Shown piece by piece: positions 27,522 through 36,774 of a stretch of 64,000 bases of DNA (the first letter of the stretch is position 1; every line of letters starts with the position of its first letter). This DNA comes from Paenibacillus amylolyticus. GTDB taxonomy: Bacteria; Bacillota; Bacilli; Paenibacillales; Paenibacillaceae. The notes below the pieces were generated by a model. It worked only from the letters and a program-made list of their open reading frames with translations, ran no database searches and had not been told where the DNA came from. The DNA lies in assembly GCF_003719335.1 (NCBI RefSeq), contig NZ_RIAS01000003.1, positions 1-64,000 of the forward strand. Direction: 5' to 3'. The position numbers were made by a program, and so were the translations under genes.

Positions 27522-28805
27522 CTAATCAACGTAACCAAAACCCAAAATCGTGAACTGCTTGTCCTTCTGGCCAGGTGCCATGTCAATCTCGATAACATGT
27601 TTCCCCACTTCCTTGTTGCTAAATAGAAGCATGGCATGGCAATGAGTCCAGTTCACTTGGTGCGGGTCCGCCTCTTTGACAAGTTCCCCATCCACTTTTA
27701 TGTGGGCGGTTCCGAACTTATCACTGTCCGAGTCTTTAAAGATCAGGATGAGCCGGCTGCACCGCAAATGCAGCTCGAAACCTTTGTCGCCTGCTGTTTC
27801 GCCAGGAACGTACATCCAGTTATTCGGGAAAAGCGGTGTACCATAATCATGATCGTCCATCTCAGTCATCTGTAGCTCTGTGTCGATGAGACAGAAGCTC
27901 CCTGATTCAATCTGGGCAATCTGCTCCCCGTTTTTCCGATCCAACAGTTTGACATTCACATAATCATTTCCAATAATCGGTAAATCCGTTAATTCATCTT
28001 CTTTCTGATCGAGATTTGTACGATCTGTAACACGAAACAAATTCCCCAGTGCGTCCGCCATGATTCGATGTCCCACATTAGTGGGATGATAGATATCATG
28101 GAAGTACTGCTCTTTAGTTATAACGCCACCTTCGTCTTTCGTCTTCTGAAATTGCTCTACAAGAGCATCCTTCATGCTCACCATAGGCAGATCATAATGA
28201 AAGCCCACAGGAGCGAGACGGTCCTGAAGATTCCAATCATTTTTAAATACACTAAAAAGCAGGATGACTGCTGGTTCGTTACCTGAAGCAAGCGCTTTCA
28301 ACACTAAGCTTTCGTAACAGTTTCCACGCGTCTCATCGTCAGCATCGTTTACCGCAAACTCGATAATGACAATGTCCGGTTGCACGCTGCCATCTCGGAG
28401 CACATCCCGCTCATAACGAATGACGCCAAGTTGCGAAGGCGTCCCGCCTACACCCGCCTTGATCAGCTGCACTGCATCGCTGTCCATAGGAGCGAACATT
28501 TTTTTGAAGTGTTCATAGGAGTGGTAGGCATAACTTTGGAGATGAATCGGTGCTGCACCAGCGCCATGAGTAATCGATCCCCCAATAAAAGCAATGACAA
28601 CAGGTTCACCACGTCTAGCTTTTTCGATAGCTCTCTTTAATCTGACGTTGTTCCCTAAATTCAGGAGTGATCTGTCGATCATGTCAAGATAAGTCGGAGA
28701 GTTATAATCAAATTCAGCCTCAAATGATGAAACAGTAACTCCTACGGGGTCACGTGGTGCATTGGTTCCTTGATTCTCATCTACATCTCCTGAATCGCCA
28801 AGCAT
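27522..28805 (-). CDS. SGNH/GDSL hydrolase, probable carbohydrate esterase
   Basis: 427 residues, with no signal peptide. The SGNH blocks are visible: block I FIGGSITHGAG (nucleophile Ser), block II GVGGTPSQLG, block III EFAVNDADDE and block V HDIYHPTNVGH (Asp/His). A C-terminal beta-rich domain (about 300-427; GFELHLRCSRLILIFKDSDS) resembles the sandwich attached to related acetylesterases. It is first in the esterase-esterase-xylanase-SUMF1 operon, with GAGGATG before the ATG. The likely role is removal of acetyl groups from xylan fragments, inferred from context. Confidence 0.85.
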   Translation of the reverse strand: MLGDSGDVDENQGTNAPRDPVGVTVSSFEAEFDYNSPTYLDMIDRSLLNLGNNVRLKRAIEKARRGEPVVIAFIGGSITHGAGAAPIHLQSYAYHSYEHFKKMFAPMDSDAVQLIKAGVGGTPSQLGVIRYERDVLRDGSVQPDIVIIEFAVNDADDETRGNCYESLVLKALASGNEPAVILLFSVFKNDWNLQDRLAPVGFHYDLPMVSMKDALVEQFQKTKDEGGVITKEQYFHDIYHPTNVGHRIMADALGNLFRVTDRTNLDQKEDELTDLPIIGNDYVNVKLLDRKNGEQIAQIESGSFCLIDTELQMTEMDDHDYGTPLFPNNWMYVPGETAGDKGFELHLRCSRLILIFKDSDSDKFGTAHIKVDGELVKEADPHQVNWTHCHAMLLFSNKEVGKHVIEIDMAPGQKDKQFTILGFGYVD

Positions 28806-28911
28806 GTTACATCCTCACCAACCTTCCAGCGAAAATTTACACTCTGAGTATTGCCATGTGAAGAAACCTGGACTTGATTGATGTCGATATCAGGCGGTTC
28901 CTTCTCTCCGA

Positions 28912-29037
28912 GTGTAGCGCTTACATAATTTAACAACAACCTGATAAACTATAGGACTTGACTAAATATATCATCCGCATCGCTAAATGGAAATAGATGG
29001 TATAACACACCTATAATTTTCCATGTAAACGCTTTAA
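28912..29037. promoter_or_regulatory. Divergent promoter region with two cre-like sites
   Basis: A TGTAAGCG-type half-site near 28912-28926 (minus strand) and TGTAAACGCTTTAA at 29024-29037 (plus strand) lie between the esterase operon and the divergent GH8 gene. The first is less certain. Both point to catabolite repression of xylan genes. Confidence 0.45.
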
Positions 29038-29096
29038 TTTGAGTAGTATTACGAATGATATACTTGCATATATAAGCATTTTTGAAGGAGGATCTC

Positions 29097-30239
29097 ATGA
29101 ATATCACAGGAAAAGGCGCTTATAGGACAGGTACATATGTCAATCTTTTTCACCAATCGGGGTATAGCAAAGAAGAAATCAACGCAAGGCTGGAACAGAC
29201 CTGGAATGATCTATTTTATGGAGACGAATATACACGAATCTACTATCCCGTTGGCGAAGACAAAGGTTACATGCTGGACACAGGCAACGACGACATTCGT
29301 TCCGAAGGTATGTCCTATGGCATGATGATGGCTGTACAGATGGACAAGAAAGAGGAATTTGACCGGCTGTGGAATTACGCAGTCACGTATATGCAGCATA
29401 CAGAAGGACGTTACAAGGATTATTTTGCGTGGCACTGCAAGCCTGATGGGACTCGTCTGTCTCCAGGGCCTGCTCCTGATGGCGAAGAGTTTTTTGCTAT
29501 GGCTTTGTTCTTTGCATCCAATCGCTGGGGAGATGGACCCGCTCCTTATGACTATAAATCTCAAGCCCGAAAGATCCTTCATGCCTGTGTGCATAAGGGC
29601 GAAGAAGGCAAAGGTGATCCCATGTGGGAGCCAAGCAACAAGTTGATCAAGTTCATTCCCGAGACTCCTTTTAGTGATCCTTCCTATCACCTGCCTCATT
29701 TTTACGAGCTGTTTGCTACATATGCGAACAAAGAAGATCAAACTTTTTGGAAAGAAGCTGCCGAAGCAAGCCGCGCTTATCTGCATACAGCCTGTCACCC
29801 GGTAACCGGACTTTCTCCGGAATATGCCAATTACGATGGTACCCCTGCTCCGATTCAGCCGCATGGGGATTTCAGGCACTTCTACAGCGATGCCTACCGC
29901 GTGGCAGCCAATGTTGCATTAGACTGGGCATGGTTCGGTAAAGACACGTGGCAAGTGGAACAATCGAACCGCATACAGGCCTTTTTCAGTAATATCGACG
30001 TAGCGGATTATCGCCGCTACACGATTGAAGGTGAGCCTTTTGACGAACCTGCACTGCACCCTGTAGGTTTGCTGGCAACCAATGCGATGGCTTCACTGGC
30101 AGCAGATGGCCCTCATGCAGATGCTTTTGTCAAGCTATTCTGGAACACACCTCTCCGCCAGGGAAAACGTCGTTATTATGATAACTGTCTTTATTTCTTC
30201 ACGATGCTTGCCTTAAGCGGGAGATACAGGATGTATTAA
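29097..30239 (+). CDS. Reducing-end xylose-releasing exo-oligoxylanase (GH8, Rex)
   Basis: Removes single xylose units from the reducing end of xylo-oligosaccharides. The 380 residues match the Bacillus halodurans Rex enzyme across their length: LDTGNDDIRSEGMSYGMMMA with catalytic acid Glu70, FSDPSYHLPHFYELFATYAN, HFYSDAYRVAANVALD with the base Asp, and the His in ALHPVGLLATNAM that marks Rex activity. There is no signal peptide, so it acts in the cytosol on imported oligomers. ATG 29097 follows AAGGAGG. It is divergent from the esterase operon and followed by the binding-protein gene of the probable xylo-oligosaccharide importer (convergent). Confidence 0.93.
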   Translation: MNITGKGAYRTGTYVNLFHQSGYSKEEINARLEQTWNDLFYGDEYTRIYYPVGEDKGYMLDTGNDDIRSEGMSYGMMMAVQMDKKEEFDRLWNYAVTYMQHTEGRYKDYFAWHCKPDGTRLSPGPAPDGEEFFAMALFFASNRWGDGPAPYDYKSQARKILHACVHKGEEGKGDPMWEPSNKLIKFIPETPFSDPSYHLPHFYELFATYANKEDQTFWKEAAEASRAYLHTACHPVTGLSPEYANYDGTPAPIQPHGDFRHFYSDAYRVAANVALDWAWFGKDTWQVEQSNRIQAFFSNIDVADYRRYTIEGEPFDEPALHPVGLLATNAMASLAADGPHADAFVKLFWNTPLRQGKRRYYDNCLYFFTMLALSGRYRMY

Positions 30240-30310
30240 GATAATATTTTCTAATTTTGCTACACCGACTCTGCCTTTGGTTCTATCAGGATATAGACGC
30301 AAAGACGACA

Positions 30311-30353
30311 AAAAAGACGGGCCCGGTCGCATACCGCGAGCAAGGTCCGTCTT
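30311..30353 (-). terminator. Terminator between GH8 and the binding-protein gene
   Basis: Minus strand AAGACGGACC...GGCCCGTCTT with TTTT after it; internal TCGC/GCGA extends the stem. It serves the binding-protein operon and probably GH8 as well. Confidence 0.7.
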
Positions 30354-30365
30354 ACCATTGTTTTT

Positions 30366-32006
30366 TTACTTGGATGATACGGATGAAGCATCATAGGCGG
30401 ACTGCATAATTTCCAGATAACGATTCATATTCAGACCTTCCAGTCCTTTTACATATTCATCCCAGTCTTTATCCAAACTCTTTGCTCCTGTGATGAATTG
30501 TAGTGCGTTCTGGTCGATATAATCCTTGATATTAGTTTGCATCATGCTCGTTTCATCCGCAAGGGACGGATCAACCCACAATGCCCAATGCGGGAATACC
30601 TCTTTAGGTTCCTTGCCTTCCATCAACAATGTAGCTTCATACAGGCGACGTTCATATCCGTCGTTCGCATAGATGTCTGTTCCCTGTACTTCTGCATCAC
30701 GATATGCCCGGTGATGATTGTACTGGCTGAGTGCAGACCAGCTGTCGTTGCGAGGCTCTTCCCCGGATGGAAGCGGAATAGCTTTGTAGAGTGGTTGCAC
30801 CTGATCGTTCAGGGCTACTTCACCTTCCTCCGGTTTACGCCAGCTTGTGCCCTCTTCTCCTAGATAGGAAGCCATAGCTCCTTCTTGGGTGTAGAAGTAA
30901 TCCAGCATTTTTATTGCTGTGATCTGCGTTTGCTCACTGGCTTTGTTGGTCAATACAAATGTTGCTCCCGGATCAACCGGATAGTTGTACGATGCATATT
31001 CAGCATTCGGCCCTTTTAATGGCGGAATTGGATTATAATCATTGCCGTAAGGTGACCCTTCAGCTGTAGTCACGAACAAGGATGGATGCATAGCCGCTCC
31101 TGCGCCCAGAAGCTGCGCTTCGGCGTTGTCTCCAATTTTCTTGAAGGCACCGACATTTTGTGTAAAAGCACCCGGATCAATCAGCCCTTCATCGTATAAG
31201 GATTTGATGTACGTAAGACCTTCTTTCCACTCCGGTTTATTCGCTACCGTTTCAACTTTGCCCTGATTCAGGATGAGGTAGTTCCGGTCATCGTCATAGA
31301 TGAAACCATTCATCAGATATGGAATAATGTGTACACCAAAGTTTTCCGTTGAACCACTCAGCGGCACTTCATCTGCCTTGCCGTTTCCGTTCGGGTCTTT
31401 CGTTTTAAACGCTTTCAGCATCTCCCGGAACTCTTCTGTCGTTGTTGGTTCTTTGATATTCAGCTGCTCCATCCATTTGGTATTCACCCACATCTTGTTT
31501 GGATACGAACAGTGAAAACATTCATTCAGCCCGGTCAGTCCATAGATTTTACCGTCAGGCGCGGTATTCATTGCTTTGTAATACTCATTGCTATCCAGCA
31601 CCTTCTTGATGTTAGGCGCATGCTGATCAATCAGGTCGTTCAGCGGCAGGATTACGCCCTGTTGCCCAAACTTCAACAAGTCTGTCTGTGAGAAACGATC
31701 GACCCAAGGGATAAGCAGGTACAGATCTGGATAATCCCCGGAAGCAAGGGATATCTGTCTTTTTTCAGCTGCTCCGTCAAAAGGAACTGTCGTCCAATTA
31801 AACTTGATGTTGAACTTTTCCTCCATCTTCTTAGTGAATTTATTCGTAGCCAGGTTCATATCCGATCCTTGGTGCACAAATACATTCATCGGGACTTTTC
31901 CATTCGCATCTACTTCACCACTGCCTTTTTCCGAAGACGAGCAACCTGCAAGTACCAACGTAAGAAGCAACACACAAGCGAGTATCAATGCACTTGTTTT
32001 CCTCAA
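30366..32006 (-). CDS. Extracellular solute-binding lipoprotein (LplA type), xylan cluster
   Basis: 546 residues, lipobox VLAGC (Cys22), then a long family-1-type binding fold with NGKVPMNVFVHQG, FNWTTVPFDGA and WALWVDPSLADET. TTG 32006 follows GAGAGGA with five-base spacing. The ATG at 32024 adds six residues but has no ribosome binding site. It is the last gene of permease-permease-binding protein. Proteins of this type next to a YesN-like regulator import aldouronates in Paenibacillus JDR-2 (known). Here the GH8, GH11 and GH30 neighbours point to xylo- or methylglucuronoxylo-oligosaccharides (inferred). Confidence 0.9.
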   Translation of the reverse strand: MRKTSALILACVLLLTLVLAGCSSSEKGSGEVDANGKVPMNVFVHQGSDMNLATNKFTKKMEEKFNIKFNWTTVPFDGAAEKRQISLASGDYPDLYLLIPWVDRFSQTDLLKFGQQGVILPLNDLIDQHAPNIKKVLDSNEYYKAMNTAPDGKIYGLTGLNECFHCSYPNKMWVNTKWMEQLNIKEPTTTEEFREMLKAFKTKDPNGNGKADEVPLSGSTENFGVHIIPYLMNGFIYDDDRNYLILNQGKVETVANKPEWKEGLTYIKSLYDEGLIDPGAFTQNVGAFKKIGDNAEAQLLGAGAAMHPSLFVTTAEGSPYGNDYNPIPPLKGPNAEYASYNYPVDPGATFVLTNKASEQTQITAIKMLDYFYTQEGAMASYLGEEGTSWRKPEEGEVALNDQVQPLYKAIPLPSGEEPRNDSWSALSQYNHHRAYRDAEVQGTDIYANDGYERRLYEATLLMEGKEPKEVFPHWALWVDPSLADETSMMQTNIKDYIDQNALQFITGAKSLDKDWDEYVKGLEGLNMNRYLEIMQSAYDASSVSSK

Positions 32007-32041
32007 TAAAATCCTCTCCCTCATGAAAGTTGTAATTGAAC

Positions 32042-32968
32042 TTATCCTTTAACTGAACCAATCAACATGCCTTGCACGAAATAACGCTGTACAAATGGAT
32101 AGATGATCAGAACCGGTAAGCTAGCCATGACAATCAAGGAGTACTTCATCAGTTCAGCCATTTGCTGCTGTTTGATCATTTCAGAAGCGTCCATATTTCC
32201 TGAGCTGCCGAGAATTAGAATACTTCGTAAAATCAGCTGTAGCGGGTAGAGCGACTGTGATTTCAAATAAATCAGTGCGTCGAAATAGGCATTCCATTGA
32301 CCAACTGCGTACATCAACGACAGCACAGCCACAATTGGCTTGGCAAGCGGCAGAATTACACTGAAGATAAACCGAATATCGCTGCAGCCATCAATATCAG
32401 CCGCCTCTGAAAGTTCATCCGGAATGGAATTTTGAAAGAAAGTACGTGCAATAATGACCTGCCATACCCAGATCGCGTTTGGAATCAGAAGTGCCCAGCG
32501 TGTATCAATGAGTCCCAGGGATTTAACAACCAGATACGTTGGAATCAAACCACCAGCAAAGAGCATTGTGAACGTAATGAAAATCATCAGCGTGCTGCGT
32601 CCGACAAAAGTCTTTTTGGAAAGTGGGTAGGCGATCATTATCGTTAACGCTACGCTGATAAACGTACCGCAAATTGTATAAAACAATGAGTTTGCGTATC
32701 CCATCAGCACTTGTTCATTTCGCATTACGGCCTTGTATCCTTCGAATGACAGATCAACCGGCCAGAGCCATACCTTGCCTGAAGAAACGGCTGACGGACT
32801 GCTGAGTGACGAACTTACGATGTAGATCAATGGATACAGCACAGCAACCAGCACGAGTGACAGAATGATGTAGATCGCCGTAATAAACAGACGATCCCCA
32901 AGCGATTCTCTAATGACAGGGTTTTTTTTCGCTCGTGAACGACCTGCCTGTGATTGTAAATTAGACAT
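32042..32968 (-). CDS. Carbohydrate ABC transporter permease (LplC/YtcP type)
   Basis: 308 residues with six helices. EAA loop LSEAADIDGCSDIRFIFSVIL; C-terminus PFVQRYFVQGMLIGSVKG as in the permease at 16045. The unusual Cys in the EAA loop (DGCSD for DGAG) is notable but compatible with the fold. GGGGAGGAG precedes the ATG. Lies 27 bp after the LplB-type partner. Confidence 0.9.
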   Translation of the reverse strand: MSNLQSQAGRSRAKKNPVIRESLGDRLFITAIYIILSLVLVAVLYPLIYIVSSSLSSPSAVSSGKVWLWPVDLSFEGYKAVMRNEQVLMGYANSLFYTICGTFISVALTIMIAYPLSKKTFVGRSTLMIFITFTMLFAGGLIPTYLVVKSLGLIDTRWALLIPNAIWVWQVIIARTFFQNSIPDELSEAADIDGCSDIRFIFSVILPLAKPIVAVLSLMYAVGQWNAYFDALIYLKSQSLYPLQLILRSILILGSSGNMDASEMIKQQQMAELMKYSLIVMASLPVLIIYPFVQRYFVQGMLIGSVKG

Positions 32969-32995
32969 CCTTCAAGTCTCCTCCCCTCCGTGTGG

Positions 32996-33970
32996 TTACC
33001 ATAGGCTTGTATTGGACAGCCGTTTTGCGGCTGCATTGACAGTTAACAATAAGATGAGATTAATGACAGAGTTGAACAAACCAACTGCTGTAGCGAAGCT
33101 ATAGTTCGCATTGAGTAGTCCCATTTTGTACACATACGTTGAGATAATCTCGGAAGCCGATAAGTTTAGAGGATTTTGCAGCAGATATATTTTCTCAAAT
33201 CCCACCGCCATGATATTTCCGACACTTAGAATCAAAATAATGACGGCTGCCGGCAACAAGCCGGGCAAATCCACGTTAATGATCTTCTGCAGCCGATTGG
33301 CTCCATCCACTTTGGCGGCCTCATACAATGAAGGGTCAATGCCGGCAAGCGCAGCCAAATAGATGACTGCTGAATATCCCATACTCTGCCATACATCAGA
33401 AAAGACGTAGATCGACCGGAACATATCTGGATTGCCAAGGAAATTCACCGATTCAAAGCCAAGTGCGCCTGCTATGGTATTGACAATACCAAGCCTCGGT
33501 GAGAGGAATAACATGATAATCGATACCATAACCACCGTCGATATGAAATAAGGTGCGTAGGTTACCATCTGCACGGTTTTCTTAAACTTCATGTTTTTGA
33601 TTTCATTCAAAGCCAGTGCCAGCAAGATCGGGATCGGAAACCCGACGATGAGACTGTAAAATGAGATGAGAAGCGTATTTTTGATTAACATCATAAAAGC
33701 GGGATTCTGGAAAAGCAGGTCGAAATACTTGGTGCCAGCCCACGGGCTCCCCCATATTCCTTTGATGACGTTATAATCCTTAAATGCGAGGACCGTATTC
33801 ACCATCGGTACATATTTGAAAACGATAAAGTACACCACCGGAGGCAAAATAAGCAGATATAACTGCCAATGCCTCCTGAAACTTCTGGCTAGCGCATGCT
33901 GTAACGTTGATCTCTTGCGCTCCTTCACACTTGACTTGCTTTCACTTGTCATTGTTGTTCTCAGAATCAT
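32996..33970 (-). CDS. Carbohydrate ABC transporter permease (LplB type)
   Basis: 324 residues: a basic N-terminus, then six helices with FKYVPMVNTVLAFKDYNVIKG and EAA motif YEAAKVDGANRLQKIINVDL. ATG 33970 has its GGGGGG directly adjacent, so an internal start (CTG at about 33964 or ATG at 33952) is possible. First gene of the operon. The promoter carries three TGTAC elements and a cre-like site, and the membrane AraC regulator gene lies just upstream in the same direction. Confidence 0.9.
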   Translation of the reverse strand: MILRTTMTSESKSSVKERKRSTLQHALARSFRRHWQLYLLILPPVVYFIVFKYVPMVNTVLAFKDYNVIKGIWGSPWAGTKYFDLLFQNPAFMMLIKNTLLISFYSLIVGFPIPILLALALNEIKNMKFKKTVQMVTYAPYFISTVVMVSIIMLFLSPRLGIVNTIAGALGFESVNFLGNPDMFRSIYVFSDVWQSMGYSAVIYLAALAGIDPSLYEAAKVDGANRLQKIINVDLPGLLPAAVIILILSVGNIMAVGFEKIYLLQNPLNLSASEIISTYVYKMGLLNANYSFATAVGLFNSVINLILLLTVNAAAKRLSNTSLW

Positions 33971-34018
33971 CCCCCCCAGTCAATAAATCCTATGGTTGAA
34001 GTGAGCGTCACCTTGTAT

Positions 34019-34132
34019 TGGTAGCGCTTTCTTTGTGCCCATATCATAAGTTTGACCTGAAAGAATCGTAAAGGTACATCTCGGAAATCAGCGTACATTA
34101 TACGCATAAATACTATATCGGCAGCGTACATT
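34019..34132 (-). promoter_or_regulatory. Promoter with TGTAC repeats and cre-like site
   Basis: On the minus strand AATGTACGCTG occurs at 34132-34122 and 34099-34089, and GATGTACC at 34080-34073. Spacing between cores is 33 and 19 bp. A -10-like TATGAT (34048-34043) follows, then AGAAAGCGCTACCA (34032-34019), a cre-like site. Direct repeats of this kind suit an AraC-type activator, probably the one encoded at 34140-36455. Confidence 0.55.
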
Positions 34133-34139
34133 CACCGCC

Positions 34140-36455
34140 CTAATTATCCATCTTCCGAAATACACTTGGTGAAATGCCGCGTACACGCTTGAATGCTCTG
34201 CGGAAAGAATGCGCACTGTTATATCCCGTAGAAAGTGCAATTTCATCGATGGTTTGATCACTTTCCCGAAGCAGTCCAGACGCTGCATTGATCCTCACCC
34301 GCTCCACATAATCGGAAAGATTCTCGCCGGTATGCTCTTTAAATAGTTGGGAGATGAATTTTTCGGATTTCCCCATATGTTCGGAGATTCGGCAGATCGT
34401 CAAATTTGCGTCGCCATAATGATTTTCAATGTAACACGTAATTTCTTGTACGGTATCCGCATGTGTGGATGATCTTTTTCGCAGCACTTCTTTGCAGATG
34501 TCTTCGGTTAAGCGCTTGAATTTACCCCGTAATGCGGCAATGGAATCGGTAATCTGAATACTGGCGACACCGTTTTTGTATTCTTCTGCAAAGGAATCAT
34601 CGTGTTTGATTTTAGGCTCATCCAGCTTGAGGTAAGTTCCCTTTAACTCCATAACAAATTGCTGTGCCATCTCATAGGAAAGTTCGCGCTCTTCGAAATT
34701 GCGTACAAACAGCTGATCCAAAATACGAAGAGCCTCTTCCATTTCTCCTGCCTTGATCGTATTCAGCAAGCGCTGTTCTGACTCAATGGGATAATAGTAC
34801 ATTTCATTTTCCTTCAATGTATCTTCGAATCGGACGAGCTCATCCACTCCCATATGAATCGCATATTCCATGGCCTGTTTGGCTTCATCAAATGAACGGC
34901 CTACGTCATTCCAAACTTCGTACGCAGCTCCGGTACCGATTGTTGTTGATATCCGGTATTCCGTATAAATGAGTTCGGTTAATCTGCTGAGTTCAGACTC
35001 ACAATGAAGGATCGCTGTATCTAGCGGCATGTCGGTTACGGGACATATAAAAGCAATCTGATCTGTGCCCCAGTCCGTCATCAGCACATCGGCGTTCCAT
35101 TCTGTCATCGTCTGTCTGATAATCAATTTCGCCACACCAAGCTCCTGAATCGTCTCTTCGCTATCCAGACTCGCATAACCGTTCACCTTGAGCAGACCAG
35201 TAATTCCCTGGCTGTTCTCAATGGAGAGTTGTGTCTGAGAAGAAATGGCTTCCAATTCACGAGTAGTATAGAACTCACCTGTAAGCAAACGTTTGATGAA
35301 TCCGTCTCGCAAGAGAGGAATTTGTTCATTCAGCGCGTTCTCGAGCGATTGATTATTGGCGATCAAATGATGAATATGGCTTGCCAGAAAATCATACTCA
35401 TTACGCCTTTTACCCGAAGGCTCACTGACTTGTCCTCGGAAGGCAGACAACAGTTTATAGATGGGTGCACTGTTTCGATAGGCCAGGATCAGTCCAAAAC
35501 CTAAGCCAAGCATCAATGTTGCAAGCGTGAAGACCAATGTCACTTTTTTGATCTGATCCGCATTGGTCATAAGTGCTTTCTCGGGAATACCTGCCATATA
35601 ACTCCAGCCGTTTCGATCTGAATGAATGGATATGAGCAGTCGCCCATCCTCAATTGGTTGTACCTCATTCGAATCGTCACCGACATTTTGAGCTAAGCGC
35701 TGGGCTTCTCTCTCATCAATGCCGCGAGAAAAAATAATTTCGCCGCTCGCATCACTAACCAAAGTCCACCCGCCATATTGATCAACGATATGCTGTGTGA
35801 GGCTTGCCATCTCATCTTCATCAATTAATACACCAATGGTAGCCTGTGGTTTATTGAAACTATTCAGTGGCAAGGATTGCAGAAAGGTAATTGCCGGTGC
35901 CGTGGTACGCAAGTTGCTGCTTATTTCACGTTTGTAGTTTTGAAGTGGAATAATCTCATTAAAGTGTGGCTTTTTCAAAATATGTTCGCTCCACTGTTCG
36001 AAGGTCATACCCTCCATCGCGTTGGCTGCGTAATAATGTTCTGGTCTGTAATAGACCGTATTGGGTGTAATAATGACGTTATAGTTTGGAATGTAAATAA
36101 AAAAATGAGATAAGTATTCGTTTGTACTGCTGTACATCGATAAACTTCGCTGCATTTTACCTATGCCATAAACATTGTAGGTATCCAGTGGTTTGGGATC
36201 GGCAATCAAACGGTACAGATCCTGATTGATGGCTAGTTGCCTCGTAAACGCTTCGACCTGTAGCAGATTTCGTTCAATGATTTCTTTTCCCAAATTCAGA
36301 GACTTCAGACTATTTTCGATTGAGCTGGCCCTCGCCGCTTCAATGGATGCGCGGTAGGAAGCGTATCCGGCGATCTGTGGAATCATTAGAATGATTACAT
36401 ACGAAATCAAAAAACGGCGGAACATCGGTGAAAATTTGGACCATAGGAGTTTCAT
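34140..36455 (-). CDS. Membrane-bound AraC family regulator (sensor + HTH)
   Basis: 771 residues. Transmembrane spans at about 13-33 and 295-317 enclose an extracellular dCache-like sensor. The cytosolic part has a degenerate middle region, then two AraC helix-turn-helix motifs at the C-terminus (LTICRISEHMGKSEKFISQLFK; TIDEIALSTGYNSAHSFRRAFKRVRGISPSVFRKMDN). It is a one-component sensor: no kinase, receiver or phosphoacceptor is seen. It directly precedes the xylo-oligosaccharide-type importer genes and probably activates them through the TGTAC repeats. A cre-like site lies upstream. Confidence 0.9.
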   Translation of the reverse strand: MKLLWSKFSPMFRRFLISYVIILMIPQIAGYASYRASIEAARASSIENSLKSLNLGKEIIERNLLQVEAFTRQLAINQDLYRLIADPKPLDTYNVYGIGKMQRSLSMYSSTNEYLSHFFIYIPNYNVIITPNTVYYRPEHYYAANAMEGMTFEQWSEHILKKPHFNEIIPLQNYKREISSNLRTTAPAITFLQSLPLNSFNKPQATIGVLIDEDEMASLTQHIVDQYGGWTLVSDASGEIIFSRGIDEREAQRLAQNVGDDSNEVQPIEDGRLLISIHSDRNGWSYMAGIPEKALMTNADQIKKVTLVFTLATLMLGLGFGLILAYRNSAPIYKLLSAFRGQVSEPSGKRRNEYDFLASHIHHLIANNQSLENALNEQIPLLRDGFIKRLLTGEFYTTRELEAISSQTQLSIENSQGITGLLKVNGYASLDSEETIQELGVAKLIIRQTMTEWNADVLMTDWGTDQIAFICPVTDMPLDTAILHCESELSRLTELIYTEYRISTTIGTGAAYEVWNDVGRSFDEAKQAMEYAIHMGVDELVRFEDTLKENEMYYYPIESEQRLLNTIKAGEMEEALRILDQLFVRNFEERELSYEMAQQFVMELKGTYLKLDEPKIKHDDSFAEEYKNGVASIQITDSIAALRGKFKRLTEDICKEVLRKRSSTHADTVQEITCYIENHYGDANLTICRISEHMGKSEKFISQLFKEHTGENLSDYVERVRINAASGLLRESDQTIDEIALSTGYNSAHSFRRAFKRVRGISPSVFRKMDN

Positions 36456-36475
36456 TGTACTCCCCCCTTTTTCTA

Positions 36476-36489
36476 ATCAAGCGCTTACA
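36476..36489 (-). promoter_or_regulatory. cre-like CcpA site upstream of the membrane AraC gene
   Basis: TGTAAGCGCTTGAT, 20 bp before the ATG at 36455. The rest of 36490-36690 holds no visible gene. Confidence 0.5.
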
Positions 36490-36694
36490 TTTATCGGTTT
36501 ATAATCATCATTTCATGATACAACGGGCATTTCTGAACAGTGAAGGTACAACTTCTTCCCTATGGTACATTTACACCTGCAGCTATACAATACTTGATTT
36601 CTACAGTGTAATGTGCCGCTTCACGAGACAAAGGCAATGAATAACAACCTTTTCGCTTATCCAATTTGGTTGCAACCATACCTAAATACAATAA

Positions 36695-36737
36695 AAATAA
36701 CCTTCTCAAGTCATCAGATGACCTGAAAAGGTTATTT
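36695..36737 (-). terminator. Terminator after the GH5 gene
   Basis: AAATAACCTT and AAGGTTATTT arms, with a further TCA/TGA and GTCATC/GATGAC stem, 37 bp after the GH5 stop; T-rich downstream. Confidence 0.85.
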
Positions 36738-36774
36738 GTTGCCACTAATTTCGTGATGGAAATGCTGAGGTTAG

